Below are positions 50,826 through 62,900 of a stretch of 64,000 nt of DNA, piece after piece. The notes under the pieces are model-generated. The model made no database searches, was not told the DNA's origin, and saw only the letters and a list, made by a program, of their open reading frames with translations. Both the position numbers and the translations under genes were made by a program. Each line of letters starts with the position of its first letter. The first letter of the stretch is position 1. The stretch lies in assembly GCA_963576735.1 (NCBI GenBank), contig OY755177.1, forward strand, positions 8,866,001 through 8,930,000, in the 5' to 3' direction. This stretch comes from Bedellia somnulentella. Taxonomy: Eukaryota > Arthropoda > Insecta > Lepidoptera > Bedelliidae.

Positions 50826-53800
50826 ATGACTACTACAAGTATTAAGGAGCGTATTGGATTACAAAACGAGTTATACGACAAGTTGGAGAGATCAATAAAA
50901 AATTATAAGAAAACCGCCAAAGAGAGAATTAAACTACCGTATCTATTAACGAGATTGGAGTTATTGGAACAACTTTTTGTCGATTTCAAAGATGGTCATA
51001 AGTCAATCGTTTTAATATCGGAAGATAGAGCAGAGACTTATTTCACACAAAATATTTATGATATGTTTGAAGAGAATTATGTGGAATATAAGACAAGTTT
51101 ACGAGAAATTATTCAACGGCTAAGTCCAAGCAGCCCGGCGCCGGCGTTGTCGACTTCCGCGCCCGCCACGGCGCTTAACTACGACTCCAAGAGTGACATT
51201 AAATTACCTCAAATAAATTTACCTACATTTAGCGGCAGATATGAAGAGTGGCAAACCTTTTATGATATGTTTTCGTCGCTTATACATCACAACCAAAGCA
51301 TTACGGCGGTACAAAAATTACACTATTTGAAAGGTTATTTGTCTGGCGAAGCTAAAAATTTATTGAGTAATTTTTCAACTACGGAAGCAAATTATGAGGA
51401 GGCTTGGAAACAATTAGTTCGGCGTTATGATAATAAGAGATATAACTCTAACGCAATTTTAAGAAATTTATTTTCGATAAAGAAAATGAACACGGAGTCG
51501 GCTGCTGCAGTGAAACATTTACTTGATACGACATCTACGTGTTTAAAGTCGCTGCAGAATATTGGTATAAACACGAGCTCCTGGGATGCAATTATTGTAT
51601 TTTTTGTAGTATCCAAGTTAGATGCGGAATCTATGAGACAGTGGGAGATGCATGTTAGCATGTTTAGTGAGGATCTACCGACTTGGGATCAATTACGGGA
51701 ATATTTGGAGCACAGATTCAGGTCTTTAGAGATGATCGATACTAACGTGATGCCCCCTCCTCAACTAGTTAAGCCGATAACGAAAGCTAAAATATTTCAC
51801 ACATCCATTGATAACAAGCCAAAGAATGGCGAACCCGAGTGTGCGATGTGTCATGAAAAACACTATATCAATCATTGCAAGAGGTTTGAGAACATGACAC
51901 CTAAAGATCGACAAGATTTCGTCCAGAGTAATTGGCTATGCTTCAACTGCTTATCGCCCCATCACGCAGTTTTGAAGTGCCGGCAGTCGAGTTGTAGAAA
52001 ATGCGGAAGGAGACATCATACTATGCTACATTTTGAGAGATTGGAAGTCACCAACCGTGAGGGTACGGCAGCGAGCGAGGAAGCGGCAAAGGCGTCACCA
52101 AGGGGACACGAGAGATCGACCACATCCCAAGGTGACACACACATTACCACAGCATTTTCGAGAGGAGAGCTTCAACCGAACAGCGTGCTTCTTGCGACGG
52201 CGAGAGTTAAGGTATCAAATTCCACTGGTTGTAAACTAATTATTAGAGCATTATTAGATCAAGGGTCTCAAGCGTCGTTTGTAACCGAGGCTACTGTTCA
52301 ATTACTCGGACTTATACGTAAACCAGTTAGTGGTTGGGTGTCAGGTCTGGGAGATGGTCGTATGAAAATTAAACATTCTGTTTCACTTTGCGTAGAGTCA
52401 CGCCAAAGCCCAGAAAAGGCGATTGTAGTTGATGCGTATGTGTTACATTCCTTAACTTCTTTATTACCAGCAGTTGAATTAAAGATTCCTGAGTGGTCAG
52501 AAATTGGTCACTTACCTTTGGCCGATTCTACCTATACAAAACCGGGGAAGATTGATGTGCTTTTAGGTGCAGAAGTTTATGCCGAGATATTGCAAGACGG
52601 TTTAATCAAGCAGTCCGAAGGAAGTCTTCTAGCACAAAACACCATCTTCGGGTGGATTTTATCCGGAAGAGCAGCGAGAGAATCTGAGGCGTTAGCAAAA
52701 GCTAATATTATGAGCATGCATGTGCAGGTGAAGGAAGATGATTTATTGAAGAAGTTTTGGGAAATGGAAAACGAACCCAACTTAATAAAAAGGGAGATGA
52801 CAAAGAATGAGAAGAGATGTGAAGAGATATTTGACAATACGACAGAGAGAGATGATGAAGGAAGACTGGTGGTAAGGCTACCATTCACAACGGATGATCC
52901 TAAGAGTCAATATGGTAATTCCAAGGAGATAGCTATCAAAAGATTAGAGATTTTAGAGAGAAAATTGAAGAGAGAGCCTAAACTGAGAGAAGAATACAAT
53001 AAAGTATTTGATGAGTATTTAAGTTTAAATCACATGAGGAAAATCAACATCGATGAGCTTAAAAACCCCAATACAGTATATTTGCCTCATCATGCCGTAA
53101 TAAGAGAAGACAAGGAGACTACAAAAGTAAGAATTGTCTTTGATGCATCGAGTAAAGGGAGCAACAACGTCTCCCTGAACGATGATCTACTTGTTGGTCC
53201 GAAACTGCAGCAAGACTTGAGACATATTCTTATGAGATGGAGAAACCACAAGGTATGCCTCGTCGCTGATATCGTGAAAATGTATAGGATGGTCCGCGTG
53301 GCCGACGAAGATACAGATTTCCAAAGAATTGTTTGGCGATTTTCATCGGATGAGCCTATTCAACATTACAAATTGTTAAGGCTAACATTTGGGACAGCAT
53401 GTGCACCATATTTAGCAGTAAAATGCCTGCAAAGACTTGCTGAATTAGAAGAGTCAAGGTATCCGATTGCAGCAAAACTAACACAGCAAGATTACTACAT
53501 GGATGACCTGATCACGGGCGCAGAAACAATTGATGAAGCCATGATCATATATCATGAAATGAATGCACTATTGAGTTCGGGAGGTTTTGAGCTGCAGAAG
53601 TGGACTAGCAACTCAAATACAGTACTACACCAAATCGATAAAAGAGACGAGCGAGAAAAAGAAACAGAGACCATCAAACTAAATAAGAGTATTAAGGTTC
53701 TTGGAGTGAGTTGGAACAGAAATACAGATAGTTTTGAGTACATATTAAATTTACAAGAGCCAAAGGAACCACTTTCAAAGAGGCAAGTGCTATCCGACGT

Positions 53801-56048
53801 CGCGAAACTTTATGACCCTCTAGGATGGATTGCCCCTGTCGTAGTTGTAGCTAAAATGCTAATTCAAAAACTATGGCAATCAGGTCTAGAGTGGGATGAC
53901 AAATTGCCCGATGCACTGACAATTGAGTGGCTTGCCTATAGACGAAGATTAGTCGATTTAACGAAACTGAAATTACCGAGATGGCTGAAAACTACTCGAA
54001 ACACTAAGATTGAGTTGCACGTCTTTTCAGATGCTTCACAATCAGCTTTTGCTGCAGCCGTGTACGCCAGAGTCGTAGATAAATCAGAAAAGGTACATGT
54101 GCATCTTTTGACGGCCAAGACAAAGGTCAGCCCGATTGAAAAGAAAGTATCCATACCCCGACTAGAGTTATGTGGTGCAACACTAGCAGCAAAGCTTATA
54201 AGCGAAGTATCTCAAATCATGGAGATACTTAAAGAGGATTTATATGGTTGGACAGATTCTACCATCGTTTTAGCATGGCTCAAAGGAGGTGCAAGTCGTT
54301 GGACGACTTTTGTGAGCAACAGAGTATCAACGATATTAAATATCATGGATTATGAGCAATGGGGTCATGTTTCCACCGAGACGAATCCGGCGGATTGTGC
54401 CTCACGAGGCATGCAACCGAACGAGTTATTAGAGAAATCATTATGGTGGAATGGACCGCAGTGGCTTTCAGAGCTTAAAATTGAGAAAAATGGCACAGGA
54501 GTTGAAGATACCAATGAGGAGGAAAAGGTGAGATCCTTCACAGTTTTATCAAACGTTGAAAATGAATTTATATGGTCTAGATTTTCATCATTAGCGAGAA
54601 TGTTAAGAGTTCTGTCCTATTGCAGAAGATTCTTAAATTTAAAGTTACCAAAATATGAGCGAGCTAAATTTACCAAATTTATAACAGTGAGTGAAACTAA
54701 TGAGACTTTACTTTCCTGTATTAAAAAGGTTCAAGAGCGTGAATTTGAGAATGAGATAAAACAGTTAAAGACTCGAGGGTGCGTACTTAAGAAGAGTAAC
54801 CTACGAACTCTTTGCCCTTTTTTGGACGAAAGAGGAACTTTAAGAGTGCAGGGACGAATAGCCCAGTCGAATGTATGCTATGACACAAAACATCCAATTA
54901 TTATGCCTGCTAAGGACCACCTTACCAACCTAATAATTGTCGATGCTCATCATCAGACGTTGCATGGAGGCCCGCAGACAATGGTTAACTTTCTAAGAGC
55001 AAGGTTCTACATTCTTCGCGCCAAAGAACGAGCAAAGAAAGTTTATAGGGAGTGTGTTATCTGCTTGAGATATTCTACAAAAAAGACTACTCCGTTCATG
55101 GGTCTTCTACCTGAAGCGAGAATAAAGCCAAGTAAACCATTCAAATCTACTGGAGTGGATTACTGTGGTCCTATAAATATCAGATTTTCACCTGGCAGAG
55201 GATCAAAATCTTATAAAGGCTACATCTGCCTATTCGTTTGCATGGTAACACGAGCAGTACATTTGGAGGCAGTGACGGACTTGACTGCAAAAGGTTTCAT
55301 AGCAGCCTTCAGGCGTTTTACCGCTCGTCGAGGCCATTGTCAAGATCTCTACAGTGATAATGGCACTAACTTTATTGGAGCCGATAGAGAGATGCGAAAC
55401 ATGTCCGACAGTGCAAAATCATCGCTGACTGAGGAAATGACTTCATTGCTCACGTTGGAGCGTACAACGTGGCATGTCATCCCCCCCCACTCCCCGAATT
55501 TCGGTGGATTGTGGGAATCTGGAGTACGTAGTACCAAGACACACTTACGTAAAGTAGTAGGGAATAGTACACTTACCTATGAGGAGTTATCGACAGTTCT
55601 GGCACAAGTGGAAGCGTGTTTAAATTCTCGACCTATTTCCCTACTTAGTGACAATCCGAGCGACCCTCTCCCCTTGACACCAGGCCACTTCTTAGTAGGT
55701 GAACCTTTGTTAAATATAGCAGATGAGGATTACACTAAATTTAATGTTCAAGGTTTAGACAGATGGCGCTTAACGCAAAAAAATGTAAACGATTTTTGGA
55801 ATAGATGGTACAAAGAGTATTTAGTAAATCTTAATCAAAGATATAAATGGAATACTCAAAATAGTGAGCCTGAGATAGGAGATATTGTTATACTGAAAGA
55901 AGACAATATACCCCCTGCTAAATGGGTATTAGGTAAAATAAAGGAAAAACACACAGGACCGGATAATATCACCCGGGTTGTATCCGTCAAATGTAAATCG
56001 GGAGTATTTAAGCGCCCGGTTAGCAAACTTTGTGTTATTACTAAATAA
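50826..56048 (+). CDS. BEL-1 gag-pol polyprotein, intact
   Basis: 1740 codons from ATG 50826; the frame is also open through a GTG at 50820, but the ATG is the likelier start. Residue positions approximate. ~120-280: gag capsid-like DUF1759 region (INLPTFSGRYEEWQTFYDMF). ~338-405: zinc knuckles (CAMCHEKHYINHC, CFNCLSPHHAVLKC, CRKCGRRHH). ~475: aspartic protease LLDQGSQASF, with DQGS where many relatives have DSGS. ~768: RT RIVFDASS; ~890: catalytic YYMDDL. ~1064-1145: RNase H-like FSDASQSAFAA and WTDSTIVLAWL. ~1372-1415: integrase HHCC zinc region. ~1441, ~1509, ~1559: DDE residues in TGVDYCGP, YSDNGTNF, FGGLWESG. ~1640-1730: C-terminal DUF5641-type domain ending FKRPVSKLCV. No envelope gene follows. 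Works in cytoplasmic particles and the nucleus for integration, as known for the family. Confidence 0.95.
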   Translation: MTTTSIKERIGLQNELYDKLERSIKNYKKTAKERIKLPYLLTRLELLEQLFVDFKDGHKSIVLISEDRAETYFTQNIYDMFEENYVEYKTSLREIIQRLSPSSPAPALSTSAPATALNYDSKSDIKLPQINLPTFSGRYEEWQTFYDMFSSLIHHNQSITAVQKLHYLKGYLSGEAKNLLSNFSTTEANYEEAWKQLVRRYDNKRYNSNAILRNLFSIKKMNTESAAAVKHLLDTTSTCLKSLQNIGINTSSWDAIIVFFVVSKLDAESMRQWEMHVSMFSEDLPTWDQLREYLEHRFRSLEMIDTNVMPPPQLVKPITKAKIFHTSIDNKPKNGEPECAMCHEKHYINHCKRFENMTPKDRQDFVQSNWLCFNCLSPHHAVLKCRQSSCRKCGRRHHTMLHFERLEVTNREGTAASEEAAKASPRGHERSTTSQGDTHITTAFSRGELQPNSVLLATARVKVSNSTGCKLIIRALLDQGSQASFVTEATVQLLGLIRKPVSGWVSGLGDGRMKIKHSVSLCVESRQSPEKAIVVDAYVLHSLTSLLPAVELKIPEWSEIGHLPLADSTYTKPGKIDVLLGAEVYAEILQDGLIKQSEGSLLAQNTIFGWILSGRAARESEALAKANIMSMHVQVKEDDLLKKFWEMENEPNLIKREMTKNEKRCEEIFDNTTERDDEGRLVVRLPFTTDDPKSQYGNSKEIAIKRLEILERKLKREPKLREEYNKVFDEYLSLNHMRKINIDELKNPNTVYLPHHAVIREDKETTKVRIVFDASSKGSNNVSLNDDLLVGPKLQQDLRHILMRWRNHKVCLVADIVKMYRMVRVADEDTDFQRIVWRFSSDEPIQHYKLLRLTFGTACAPYLAVKCLQRLAELEESRYPIAAKLTQQDYYMDDLITGAETIDEAMIIYHEMNALLSSGGFELQKWTSNSNTVLHQIDKRDEREKETETIKLNKSIKVLGVSWNRNTDSFEYILNLQEPKEPLSKRQVLSDVAKLYDPLGWIAPVVVVAKMLIQKLWQSGLEWDDKLPDALTIEWLAYRRRLVDLTKLKLPRWLKTTRNTKIELHVFSDASQSAFAAAVYARVVDKSEKVHVHLLTAKTKVSPIEKKVSIPRLELCGATLAAKLISEVSQIMEILKEDLYGWTDSTIVLAWLKGGASRWTTFVSNRVSTILNIMDYEQWGHVSTETNPADCASRGMQPNELLEKSLWWNGPQWLSELKIEKNGTGVEDTNEEEKVRSFTVLSNVENEFIWSRFSSLARMLRVLSYCRRFLNLKLPKYERAKFTKFITVSETNETLLSCIKKVQEREFENEIKQLKTRGCVLKKSNLRTLCPFLDERGTLRVQGRIAQSNVCYDTKHPIIMPAKDHLTNLIIVDAHHQTLHGGPQTMVNFLRARFYILRAKERAKKVYRECVICLRYSTKKTTPFMGLLPEARIKPSKPFKSTGVDYCGPINIRFSPGRGSKSYKGYICLFVCMVTRAVHLEAVTDLTAKGFIAAFRRFTARRGHCQDLYSDNGTNFIGADREMRNMSDSAKSSLTEEMTSLLTLERTTWHVIPPHSPNFGGLWESGVRSTKTHLRKVVGNSTLTYEELSTVLAQVEACLNSRPISLLSDNPSDPLPLTPGHFLVGEPLLNIADEDYTKFNVQGLDRWRLTQKNVNDFWNRWYKEYLVNLNQRYKWNTQNSEPEIGDIVILKEDNIPPAKWVLGKIKEKHTGPDNITRVVSVKCKSGVFKRPVSKLCVITK

Positions 56049-56450
56049 GATTATATAAATGTTATTCATTTATTAATGGTAAAAGAGACTAGTTAAATAT
56101 GTTATTAGTATATTTGATTGAAAGTTTCTTAAAATCAACTTATATAGAAGAAGAATATTTTTATTTTTTATTTTGGCAAGATATTATACATATACATTTG
56201 TTTAGCTAAATATTGTAAAGAACAATCTATGTCATGGAAAGGTGGGCGGATACCGTTTGTTAATTTAATTTTCACTACCCTTCTAATTTATATGTTATTT
56301 GAGCGACAGTGTTATAGTTTTATTTATAGTTATCGTTTTCATTGAGTGTTTGATTACAAATTAATTCCAAGCCTAAGAGTTTATATAGTAAATTGATAAC
56401 TATGCAATTTTTTGAGGTGCCTGTTAAATTAGTAAAAGAACTATGTTCTT
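56049..56450 (+). other. BEL-1 3' non-coding region
   Basis: AT-rich stretch between the gag-pol stop and the purine tract. No envelope-like ORF is present. Confidence 0.6.
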
Positions 56451-56461
56451 GGTGGGTGGAA
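56451..56461 (+). promoter_or_regulatory. BEL-1 polypurine tract
   Basis: GGTGGGTGGAA directly before the 3' LTR; mostly purine. Confidence 0.6.
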
Positions 56462-56644
56462 TGTCTAAGTAGAATAGGCCGCCCGCGAATCACGTAAGAA
56501 TATCTATCAATAGCTATACAGTCCACTATTTTTGAGTTGTATTGTATTTAAAAAGTTAGTAGCAAATAAATATTTATACAGTACGCACGTCGTTTTAATC
56601 CAGAAGAATCCTAACAAGCAAAAAGCAACCCTATCGCCCTAACA
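56462..56644 (+). repeat. BEL-1 3' LTR
   Basis: 183 bp, no difference seen from the 5' LTR. Followed by ACCAC. Confidence 0.9.
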
Positions 56645-56649
56645 ACCAC

Positions 56650-57298
56650 CATCTGTTGAATGTCACTTTCCTTGCAACACGTCCCTCAAAATACTTGCCT
56701 GAAAACATATCCGTCGTTACTTTTATATCCCCTATTTCGTAGATACAAAATTTCGCTCCGTTAAGCCGTAAATGATGCGATTCTGATTTATTATTATAAC
56801 GCGTGTAAATAAATTGCATGTGATATTTCGCGAATCTTCTGTTTTTGCTTTTTACTCAAATAGTGTGACCGCTGTGATAAAAACACACATATTAGCTATA
56901 CAGTGACCGTGAATGTTGTTTATTTTTCAAACACCCTTTTACTTCGTCATCAAAGTTCATAAGTTAATAAATATTTCTCACAAATTAATTCTTTAAAGAT
57001 ATATTTCTGCGTCACCGCTTGTTTAACCGTATCATGTCAGAAATGAAAACAAATACCAAATAATGTCTACCAAAATTTAAGTTTAATAATGTTTTATTTT
57101 CCATAGTTAGAACATAATGGCTGAATACTAAATTACCTAATATTTATACACTTCATCTACGTTATGTAAATGGTTTTTGTGATGGACAATTTATATCAAA
57201 CTAGCGTTTTTTTTAGTCTTACAGATTTACAAAAAAAAGTAAAAGTTATAAATATATAATGTGATATGCTAAATTGTTGTATTATACTACTCTGTGTA
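56650..57298. other. BEL-1 right flank, unassigned
   Basis: Contains a minus-strand open frame (56645-56846 region) without a family motif I know. Otherwise AT-rich. Confidence 0.35.
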
Positions 57299-58310
57299 AA
57301 AAGTATCGGGAATATGTCAATAAAAAGACCCGCGTAAAAGAGGTCGTTCAAATTTTTTTACTGCATGTTGGTAGCACTGTACTGATTTAGCGCGCAAAAT
57401 TTGAGCGGGATCTGTCATTTAATTTGTTTAAAACTAAATTTTTTGTTGGTCATAGTTTTGAGTCCTCGGCGATTTTTACAATGGAAAATTGTTGAACAAA
57501 GAGTGTGCCTTAAATTTTGTGTTTCGAATAATATTTCATGTGGTGAATCACAAAAAATGTTGCGAAATACCTACGGCGAATCGTGTATATCGAAAACAAG
57601 GGCTTATGAATGGTACAAGGCTTTTAAAAAAGGCCGAGAAGTAGTAGTAGACTTGCCTCGTTCTGGTAGACCTTCAACCGCTACGACCAAAAAAAACATC
57701 GACGTATGAGTCTGAGAGAGTTGGCTTGTGAGGTGAACATATCTTTTAAGTCCGTCCACAACATTCTCATTGACATTTTAGGCATGAAACGCGTCGCCGC
57801 TCGACCAGTTCCAAAAGAGCTCAATTTTGTTCAAAAAGCGCAGCGAAAGCATGTCGCTGAAGACATGGTTTCCCGAGCTTCTACGGATCCGACCTTTATG
57901 AAACGTATAATATAACTGGCGACGAGACATGGGTTTATGAGTACGATATGCAAACAAGCCAACAGTCTTCAGAATGGCGTCTCGAAAACGAGCCGAAACC
58001 CAAAAAACCGCGGCAAAGTCGCTCCAAAATCAAGGTGATGCTGACAGTTTTTTTTGACTACCTTGGTGTGGTTCACTCCGAATTCCTTCCAGAGGGAGAA
58101 GCAGTGAATAAAGAATATAAGAGCTAAAGGCCATACCGCAAATAGCCTATGAAAAATGTATGGAAGACTGGATGAAGCGGTGGAGATGTTGTATTGCAAA
58201 CGAAACGAAACTTCAAAGTAGGTCCACTTTGAAGGCGATAAAATAAATTTAGATGAATAATTTGTATTTTTTGTTTTATTGACAAATTCCCGATACTTAG
58301 TAAACAGAAT
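57299..58310 (+). mobile_element. Mariner 3, internally deleted
   Basis: Ends share AAGTATCGGGAAT(A/T)TGTCAATAAAA in inverted orientation, with TA beside each end (57297-57298, 58311-58312). About 1.0 kb, shorter than the ~1.3 kb of the other two mariners because part of the catalytic region is gone. Confidence 0.8.
57482..58255 (+). pseudogene. Mariner 3 transposase, frameshifted and deleted
   Basis: The start ATG (57481-57483) is followed by a one-base loss. The N-terminal half is then readable as IVEQRVCLKFCVSNNISCGE, AYEWYKAFKKGREVV, LPRSGRPSTATT, and after a shift at ~57706 as SLRELACEVNISFKSVHNIL. After another shift near 57912 come GDETWVYEYDMQTSQQSSEW (first catalytic Asp) and LTVFFDYLGVVHSEFLPEG. 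The sequence then jumps at ~58115 to the extreme C-terminus (YEKCMEDWMKRW). The segment with the second and third catalytic Asp residues is missing. Confidence 0.8.
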
Positions 58311-58312
58311 GT

Positions 58313-59484
58313 ATAATATTAAATATATCATTGAGTTAGTATCGCATTATACAAGTCTTACTTAGTTTAGGGCTAACTTGATCTGTATATAATATGTCCG
58401 CATATATTTATTTATTTCAATTAAATAATTATTATGGAAAAATAAGTAAAAGAATAATGTCGGAATATTCTCAATGCTCTTTTCTCTACAAACACCTTTC
58501 CAAGCAACGGTAAAGTCCACGGACATTTAGATTTGTTCATAAATTGATAGAAATTAACTTTATTTTCATAAATAAACTTTTGAATATATATTTATTAATC
58601 ACCAAGAACCTATTCTTCAGTAAATGCAGAATATTCATATGAAATAATAAAAAACTAACTTCAATGAAATTAATTATATAGGACCTAACTGAAAACTCGT
58701 GTCAGTGTCATTCCTTTTAATTTTCAATTCAAGTCAGGCGCGTAACCCACGACCCTTTTCCCTTACAATAGTTACAATGTAGCGTGAAAAAATATTCGAG
58801 ATTCCTTACTTTGATTAATTTATATCATTGCTGAGTCAGGTATTGTTATGTAAAAACCGTTATGGAGGAACATTCGGCAGTGACATTTCTAGAAACGGCA
58901 TGTAATTCTATTTTATATGTAGTGTGTATGTTCATCTCATAGATATATTAGGTACACTTCATCTCTTCCACCATAACTTTTATACTAATACTCAAATGAT
59001 TATGATAAACAATGGCGCATCAAAAAAAGAAGACATACTAATTAAAAATTATACCTTATAATTTATTATACACCCAATCCAGTTTTTTTTTGTACTACTA
59101 CTACACTCCGGCGTCGTGTTTCACGCATGTTCGTTGAGTGAATGAGAGCTAAACAAAGCATAGAATTCCGTCGTACTTTTCGAACGGTGAGCGCTCATCA
59201 ATCTAGATCGTTCCATTCCCATTTGTGTACTGAAATAAATTGTTGTATTTTTTTGCATATTTATGTAAAAAAGCAAATAAATCGTGTATGTATGAAAGCC
59301 TCTCATATTTTTTATTATAATATGTTTTTTTTCTTGTATTGTTCCGTACTGGAACAAATATTAGTTTATAATTTTCTTTATTAGGTGTGCACAAGACAAC
59401 AAAACATATTTTACATACTTTTTAATTCACGTTAGAAATAGATTTATTTCATGTGGCTTATTTTCTCTAACACTACCTCGTTGA
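58313..59484. other. No recognisable gene
   Basis: AT-rich spacer before BEL-2. Small ORFs near 59121-59394 on both strands have no motifs. Confidence 0.4.
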
Positions 59485-59796
59485 TGTGGGAAACTGGCAA
59501 CATTGACGTCTGACGTCTTACAACTACATCCGTTTCCGCAAGTTAGTCTCTCTTTCTCAACACGCCGATGTGAGTGCACACGTTCGTATAAAAGTTACCA
59601 AATAAATTCCGAATCAAGTCTATTTCCCGAACAAAGTGATGAAAAAGGACTGAACCACATTTATCTATGGACCTATGGTGAAAAGTGTAAGCCTGCGCTG
59701 TGATTCATCAATAAACTCTCGAGAGTTCGAACGCCACCCCTGCCAGCCACGTGCCTGGTAAGTGTTTAAAGTTTAAATAAGTCACTCGCGGCTACA
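59485..59796 (+). repeat. BEL-2 5' LTR (borders approximate)
   Basis: Probable start TGTGGGAAACTGGCAAC and end GCGGCTACA, about 312 bp. TATAAAAG at ~59587 and CAATAAACTC at ~59709 have the expected order of promoter and poly(A) signal. With only one LTR visible the borders rest on TG/CA ends and the primer site. Confidence 0.5.
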
Positions 59797-59806
59797 TAAA
59801 TTATTT

Positions 59807-59824
59807 TGATCCTATCGAACCGGA
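59807..59824 (+). promoter_or_regulatory. BEL-2 primer-binding site
   Basis: TGATCCTATCGAACCGGA resembles the BEL-1 primer site and lies about 10 bases after the proposed LTR end. Confidence 0.5.
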
Positions 59825-59928
59825 TCCGATTTCATCTTTTGTTTTGTTGTCTTGTGTTGTGCAGTACTACGTACTTAGTAATTTCAAATTTATTTCAATC
59901 GTTTGAGTCGCCATCTTTGTTACGCAAA

Positions 59929-62900
59929 ATGGCCGAGAACGATCATGTTTGTGAACAAGACATATTCGAAAGGGACTTGATTCTCGAAGAACTTAGGCGT
60001 ACATTACAGTTTGCAACTACCGATGTGCAGCAATTTCGTTCGCGAACTATAGATATTTCAGTTCATCAGAGAAAGTTTACGAAAGTCCAGTGTAAAATAG
60101 AAAAAATATTGTTTAAACATAAGTGCTTTGATAAAGATGAACAACTAACTATTCGGAATGAATTTAACGATTTGTATTATGGCATTTTAGCTCATCTTAA
60201 CGACCTTAAGCAAAAGGAGGAACGTGTCTGTCGCTCAAGTCGTATTTTTCTTTCATCGTCTGAGGCTCCTCAGCAGTGTCATCACAGTAAAACTTTGCCT
60301 ACTTTACCATTGCCCTCGTTTAGTGGCGATCCCACGGATTGGCCATCATACATTGATTTATTTAAGTCGTTAGTGCATAGCAACAGTGCCTACACGGATG
60401 CCGAGAAGCTTAGGTACTTAATACTTACTGTAAAGAACGAACCTTTTAATCTTATAAAATCCTTGCCGATTTCCGAAGATAATTACGCCATCGCTTTAGA
60501 AATATCAATTTCTCGTTATGAAAATAAGCGAGTCATCGCGTCAAAACATCTCGATCGAATTCTCGACATCGAAAATTGCAGTGATAAATCGGTTCATAGC
60601 CTGCGTCGGCTACTTAACATCTACCAAGAAAATATTAAGGCACTTGAAGCTATGCAGTTTCCCGTGGGCCAATGGAATTTCATACTTTTAAACATTTTAC
60701 TACGTAAAATTCCAGTTGGTACTAGGAAGTGTTTTGAAAGATCGCTAGTGAAACCATCTTCTATTCCCGATGTAAACACATTGATCACATTTCTTGAAAA
60801 AGAAATTTCAGCTGACGAAATCATAAACATTTCCGTTGGTGGGCAGTCCATTTCACACCAAAATACAAAAGTGGGTAGTTCGCTATCAAGCCGCACTATC
60901 ACGCAGCAGCGATCATTCAATGCATTGGCTGCAAACAATGTCGGCCTTCCTACTCGTCAAACAGACGAAAATCAACGTAGTTACAATGTACTTAAGAAGC
61001 AAACTTGTATATGCTGTGAAGCTCAACATTCGTTGACAAAATGTTCAAAGTTTTTAAATCTTACACCTCACGCGAGGTACAATTTAATTCAAAATAAAAA
61101 TATTTGTTATAATTGTTTAAATGTAGGTCACAATGTTATCAATTGCAAATCGAGTTATGTGTGTCGCTCGTGTCACAAAAGGCATCACAGTTTAATTCAT
61201 TTTTCTAATCAAACCTCGCCGGTAGTCAGTGACTCCGCTGTTATCACCCTCCCCCCTGCCAAGGTAGACCCAGTGCCGCCAACTCAGTCCGAGTCGAATT
61301 CTATTCATAATAATTGCGCTTCGCATTCCAATGCTCCTTCTATGCGAACTAGCACGGTGCTACTATCGACCGCGCTCATCGATGTATGTGTTGGCTCATC
61401 TATACTATCGACCGTTAGGTGTGTTGTGGACTCGGGAAGCCAGGCTTCCTTTATAACTGAGTCGTGCGCGCAAAGGTTAGGTTTAAATCGTAAGAAAATA
61501 AACATTCCAGTATATGGTATTGGTGATAGCGAACCAGTTAAACCAAAGGGTGTAATTTCGTGTTTAGTCAAACCCAAGGGTAAACAAAACCCTATAATTC
61601 AAGTAGAAGCTTTAATTCTACCAAAGTTGATGTCTCACATGCCGAGCGTACCACTTCCCCAGAAAGGGTGGACACATTTAACCAATTTGACCTTAGCTGA
61701 CCCCGATTTTCGTACTCCACAACCCGTGGAAATGTTGTTAGGTGCGGATATACTATCCCATGTGTTATTAGGTAATATCGTTTCCGGTTTGCCTGGTTCT
61801 CCGATCGCTGTAAACAGTGTATTCGGTTATTTATTATTGGGTAAATTAAACTTAGATCCCGTTGTTTCGACTCCACCCCATGTGTGTTTTAGCTCATTCG
61901 ACAATGACAATTTGCAAAGGTTCTGGGAGCTGGAGTCCTTTCCTGAGAAACGGAGTTACACTCCTGATGAAGAGTTATGTGAATCCCTTTTTCAAAGGAC
62001 GCATACTCGCGATGGTATTACCGGCCGCTACGTCGTTTCTCTTCCGTTTAAACCCGATGCTCCGCCACTCGGCGAGTCGCGGCAGACAGCCCTCGCGAGA
62101 CTTCATAAGCTCGAGTATAGACTCGAACGTAATCCAACCCTCAAACGTGACTACCACGCGTGTATCCAAGAATATTTAGATTTAAACCACATGGAGCCCG
62201 TGACTAGTGATGCCGCCCTGGGCGCCCACTATTATATTCCGCACCACTGCGTGGTTAAAGAGTCCAGTGATGATGATGCAGGGTGTAAATCATCCAACGA
62301 AGTATCCCTGAATCAAGTGCTACTCACTGGACCCAAGCTTCATCCCGACATTGTGGATATCCTTCTTAAGTTTCGTATTCATCTCATAGGGTTCACATCA
62401 GATTGTAAACAAATGTATAGAAATATAGGTATGTGTAAAGATCATCTGGATTACCAACGTATCCTCTGGCGGAGTTCACCTGCGGAACCTGTGCAGGATT
62501 TTCGTCTTCGTACAGTCACCTTCGGAGTTAGCTCGTCCCCGTTCCTCGCTCTGCGTACTATTCAACAGTTAGCTCATGATGAAGGTCACCGGTTCCCGTT
62601 GGCTGCACCTGTACTCTTGGAATCTATATTTGTAGATGACGTGGTTGCGGGGGCCAATTCCGAGTCCGATGCCCTAACGTTACAGCGTGAGCTTATTGGT
62701 ATTTGCTCTTCGGCTGGGTTTGAATTAAGAAAGTGGCACAGCAACTCGCCGGCGATACTTGCCGCGGTTGAGTCGTCATCTCCTCATGGTGGGCGGCAGG
62801 AAACCGTCTCCGTTGCACACCTCGAGAAGGATACACACACTAAAGTCCTAGGGTTACATTGGGATCCGCAAACTGATTGTTTTAAGTTTAATGTTCAGGT

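Larger units (their letters stand above)
50309..56644 (+). mobile_element. BEL/Pao retrotransposon BEL-1, complete
   Basis: Two 183 bp LTRs that I read as identical (TGTCTAAG...CCCTAACA), 5 bp target duplication ACCAC (50304-50308, 56645-56649), primer site, one long gag-pol ORF with every expected domain, and a purine tract before the 3' LTR. Identical LTRs and an unbroken ORF mean a very recent insertion. It is the best candidate here for an element still able to move. Confidence 0.95.
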
